Part shown: positions 5,015 through 5,824 of the stretch, in pieces | Position numbering within the stretch: the stretch's first letter is position 1 | Layout: every line of letters starts with the position of its first letter | NCBI GenBank assembly: GCA_900321775.1 | Contig: ONXE01000121.1 | Location: forward strand, 1 to 5,824 | From: an uncultured Bacteroidales bacterium | GTDB taxonomy: Bacteria > Bacteroidota > Bacteroidia > Bacteroidales > Paludibacteraceae | DNA length: 5,824 nt | Direction of reading: 5' to 3' | Program-made: the position numbers and the translations under genes | Notes under the pieces: model-generated | The model's database searches: none | What the model was told of the DNA's origin: nothing | The model's input: only the letters and a program-made list of their open reading frames with translations

Positions 5015-5824
5015 ATGAATAAGGGAATAATCCTACATAGTATCGTACCGCTTCGCGGGGAGGGCAGTGAATGCGCAGAGCAACTGACGCAACTGCTCTT
5101 CGGCGAGACGGTAGAGATACTGGAAGAGGCTGAGCGCTGGATTCGCGTCCGTAACGACGCGGATGGTATGGAAGGCTGGGTGGACTTCAAGATGCTCACC
5201 AAAATGAGCGACCAGGAATACACCGACTATAGAACGGCCCTGGATAAGAGCACTGCTTTCGTGCGTATGCCTATGGCATTTGCGCTGAGCAAGAACAACC
5301 GACAGACTATTCCTCTTACCGCGGGCACGCGCCTGTGTAATTATAAGGTGGAGGGCACGACAGCTTCGTTTGAAGTGTTGGGAGTGCCGTTTTTCATTGA
5401 CCCCACAATGGTTCTCCCTGCTCCTATGCCGCTTTGCGAAGACTCACTGAAAGAGCTGAGTCGTTTCTTGTTGAACACACCCTATCTGTGGGGCGGCAAG
5501 AATGCATTGGGGATGGACTGCTCGGGGCTAACGCAAGTGCTGATGAGCCTTATGGGCGTACAGATCTTGAGAAACGCGTCAGAGCAGGCTACGCAAGGAA
5601 AAGAAGTGGGTTCCCTGAAAGAAAGCCGGCCCTGCGACCTGGTGTTCTTCGACAAGAACGGACGTGTCACGCATGTAGGAATCCTGCTCTCGCAGGAATT
5701 GGTGCTCCACTGCTCCGGCCGAGTGAAAGTGGAGAAAATAGATGAAGAGGGTATCATCTCTTCCGAGAACAATACCCTCTACAAAGTAGGAGACCATACG
5801 CATCACTTACACTCCATTAGGAGA
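5015..5824 (+). CDS. NlpC/P60 (C40) cysteine peptidase with N-terminal SH3-like domains (3' end just outside the window)
   Basis: This is probably a gamma-D-glutamyl-L-diamino-acid endopeptidase of the YkfC/dipeptidyl-peptidase VI type, which trims murein-derived peptides. The frame is open for 270 codons to the window edge and reaches ...HTHHLHSIRR, close to the usual family C-terminus, so only a few residues are likely missing. Residues about 5-62 form a bacterial SH3-like domain (IVPLRGEGSE, EGWVDFKML), about 80-135 probably a second one, and about 140-270 the NlpC/P60 domain. The catalytic triad is visible: Cys169 in MDCSGLT, His220 in VTHVGIL and His232 in LHCSG. PYLWGGKN precedes the Cys as expected. 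No signal peptide or lipobox is seen at the ATG, which suggests cytoplasmic peptide recycling, or an export route not visible here. The start is set by the SH3 N-terminus and lies directly after the heptamer array. Confidence 0.92.
   Translation, partial: MNKGIILHSIVPLRGEGSECAEQLTQLLFGETVEILEEAERWIRVRNDADGMEGWVDFKMLTKMSDQEYTDYRTALDKSTAFVRMPMAFALSKNNRQTIPLTAGTRLCNYKVEGTTASFEVLGVPFFIDPTMVLPAPMPLCEDSLKELSRFLLNTPYLWGGKNALGMDCSGLTQVLMSLMGVQILRNASEQATQGKEVGSLKESRPCDLVFFDKNGRVTHVGILLSQELVLHCSGRVKVEKIDEEGIISSENNTLYKVGDHTHHLHSIRR

Noticed and set aside
5434..5745. Plus-strand frame of 103 codons inside the NlpC/P60 gene
   Set aside because: The alternative frame from 5015 carries the full Cys-His-His triad and stays open to the window edge; this one is composition-driven.

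Overview
The window looks like a chromosomal segment from a Bacteroidales member of the phylum Bacteroidota (Prevotella/Bacteroides-like). Three independent start regions carry the Bacteroidota promoter pattern, a TTG-type -33 box about 20 bp upstream of a TAnnTTTG -7 box (here always TAACTTTG). Leaders are A-rich with little Shine-Dalgarno signal. The one cleavable signal peptide ends in ...ATAQ, as is common in this phylum. The genus cannot be fixed from the sequence alone.

Layout. Positions 1-626 (minus strand) hold an SOS-type translesion module: umuD (complete) followed by umuC (only its first 64 codons are in the window), with stop and start sharing one base. Positions 627-743 are a compact divergent promoter region. 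Positions 744-1229 (plus) encode a YbaK/EbsC-type aminoacyl-tRNA deacylase. Positions 1230-1532 are non-coding. They hold a T-run after the deacylase, a strong promoter, and a roughly 185-bp cluster of short repeats: four tandem 14-mers, then small triloop hairpins whose second half is in inverted orientation to the first. If that promoter is used, the cluster lies in the 5' leader of the next gene.

Positions 1533-5824 (plus) carry three hydrolase genes in a row: an exported PF00245-type alkaline phosphatase, an M13 (neprilysin/PepO) metallopeptidase lipoprotein, and an NlpC/P60 peptidase with N-terminal SH3-like domains, which runs off the window very near its natural end. The first two are 24 bp apart. 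The last two are separated by only 53 bp, almost all of it a tandem array of a 7-bp unit that abuts the NlpC/P60 start codon. A single transcript from the promoter at 1281-1312 is plausible but not proven. The shared theme is nutrient recovery: phosphate from organic esters, amino acids from peptides, and murein peptide turnover.

All coding regions belong to recognisable families with intact visible catalytic residues, and I see no undescribed protein system. The least explained parts are the non-coding ones: the opposed hairpin-repeat cluster at 1324-1506, the heptamer array at 4962-5010, and the strikingly conserved promoter spacer shared by the promoters at 702-727 and 1289-1314.
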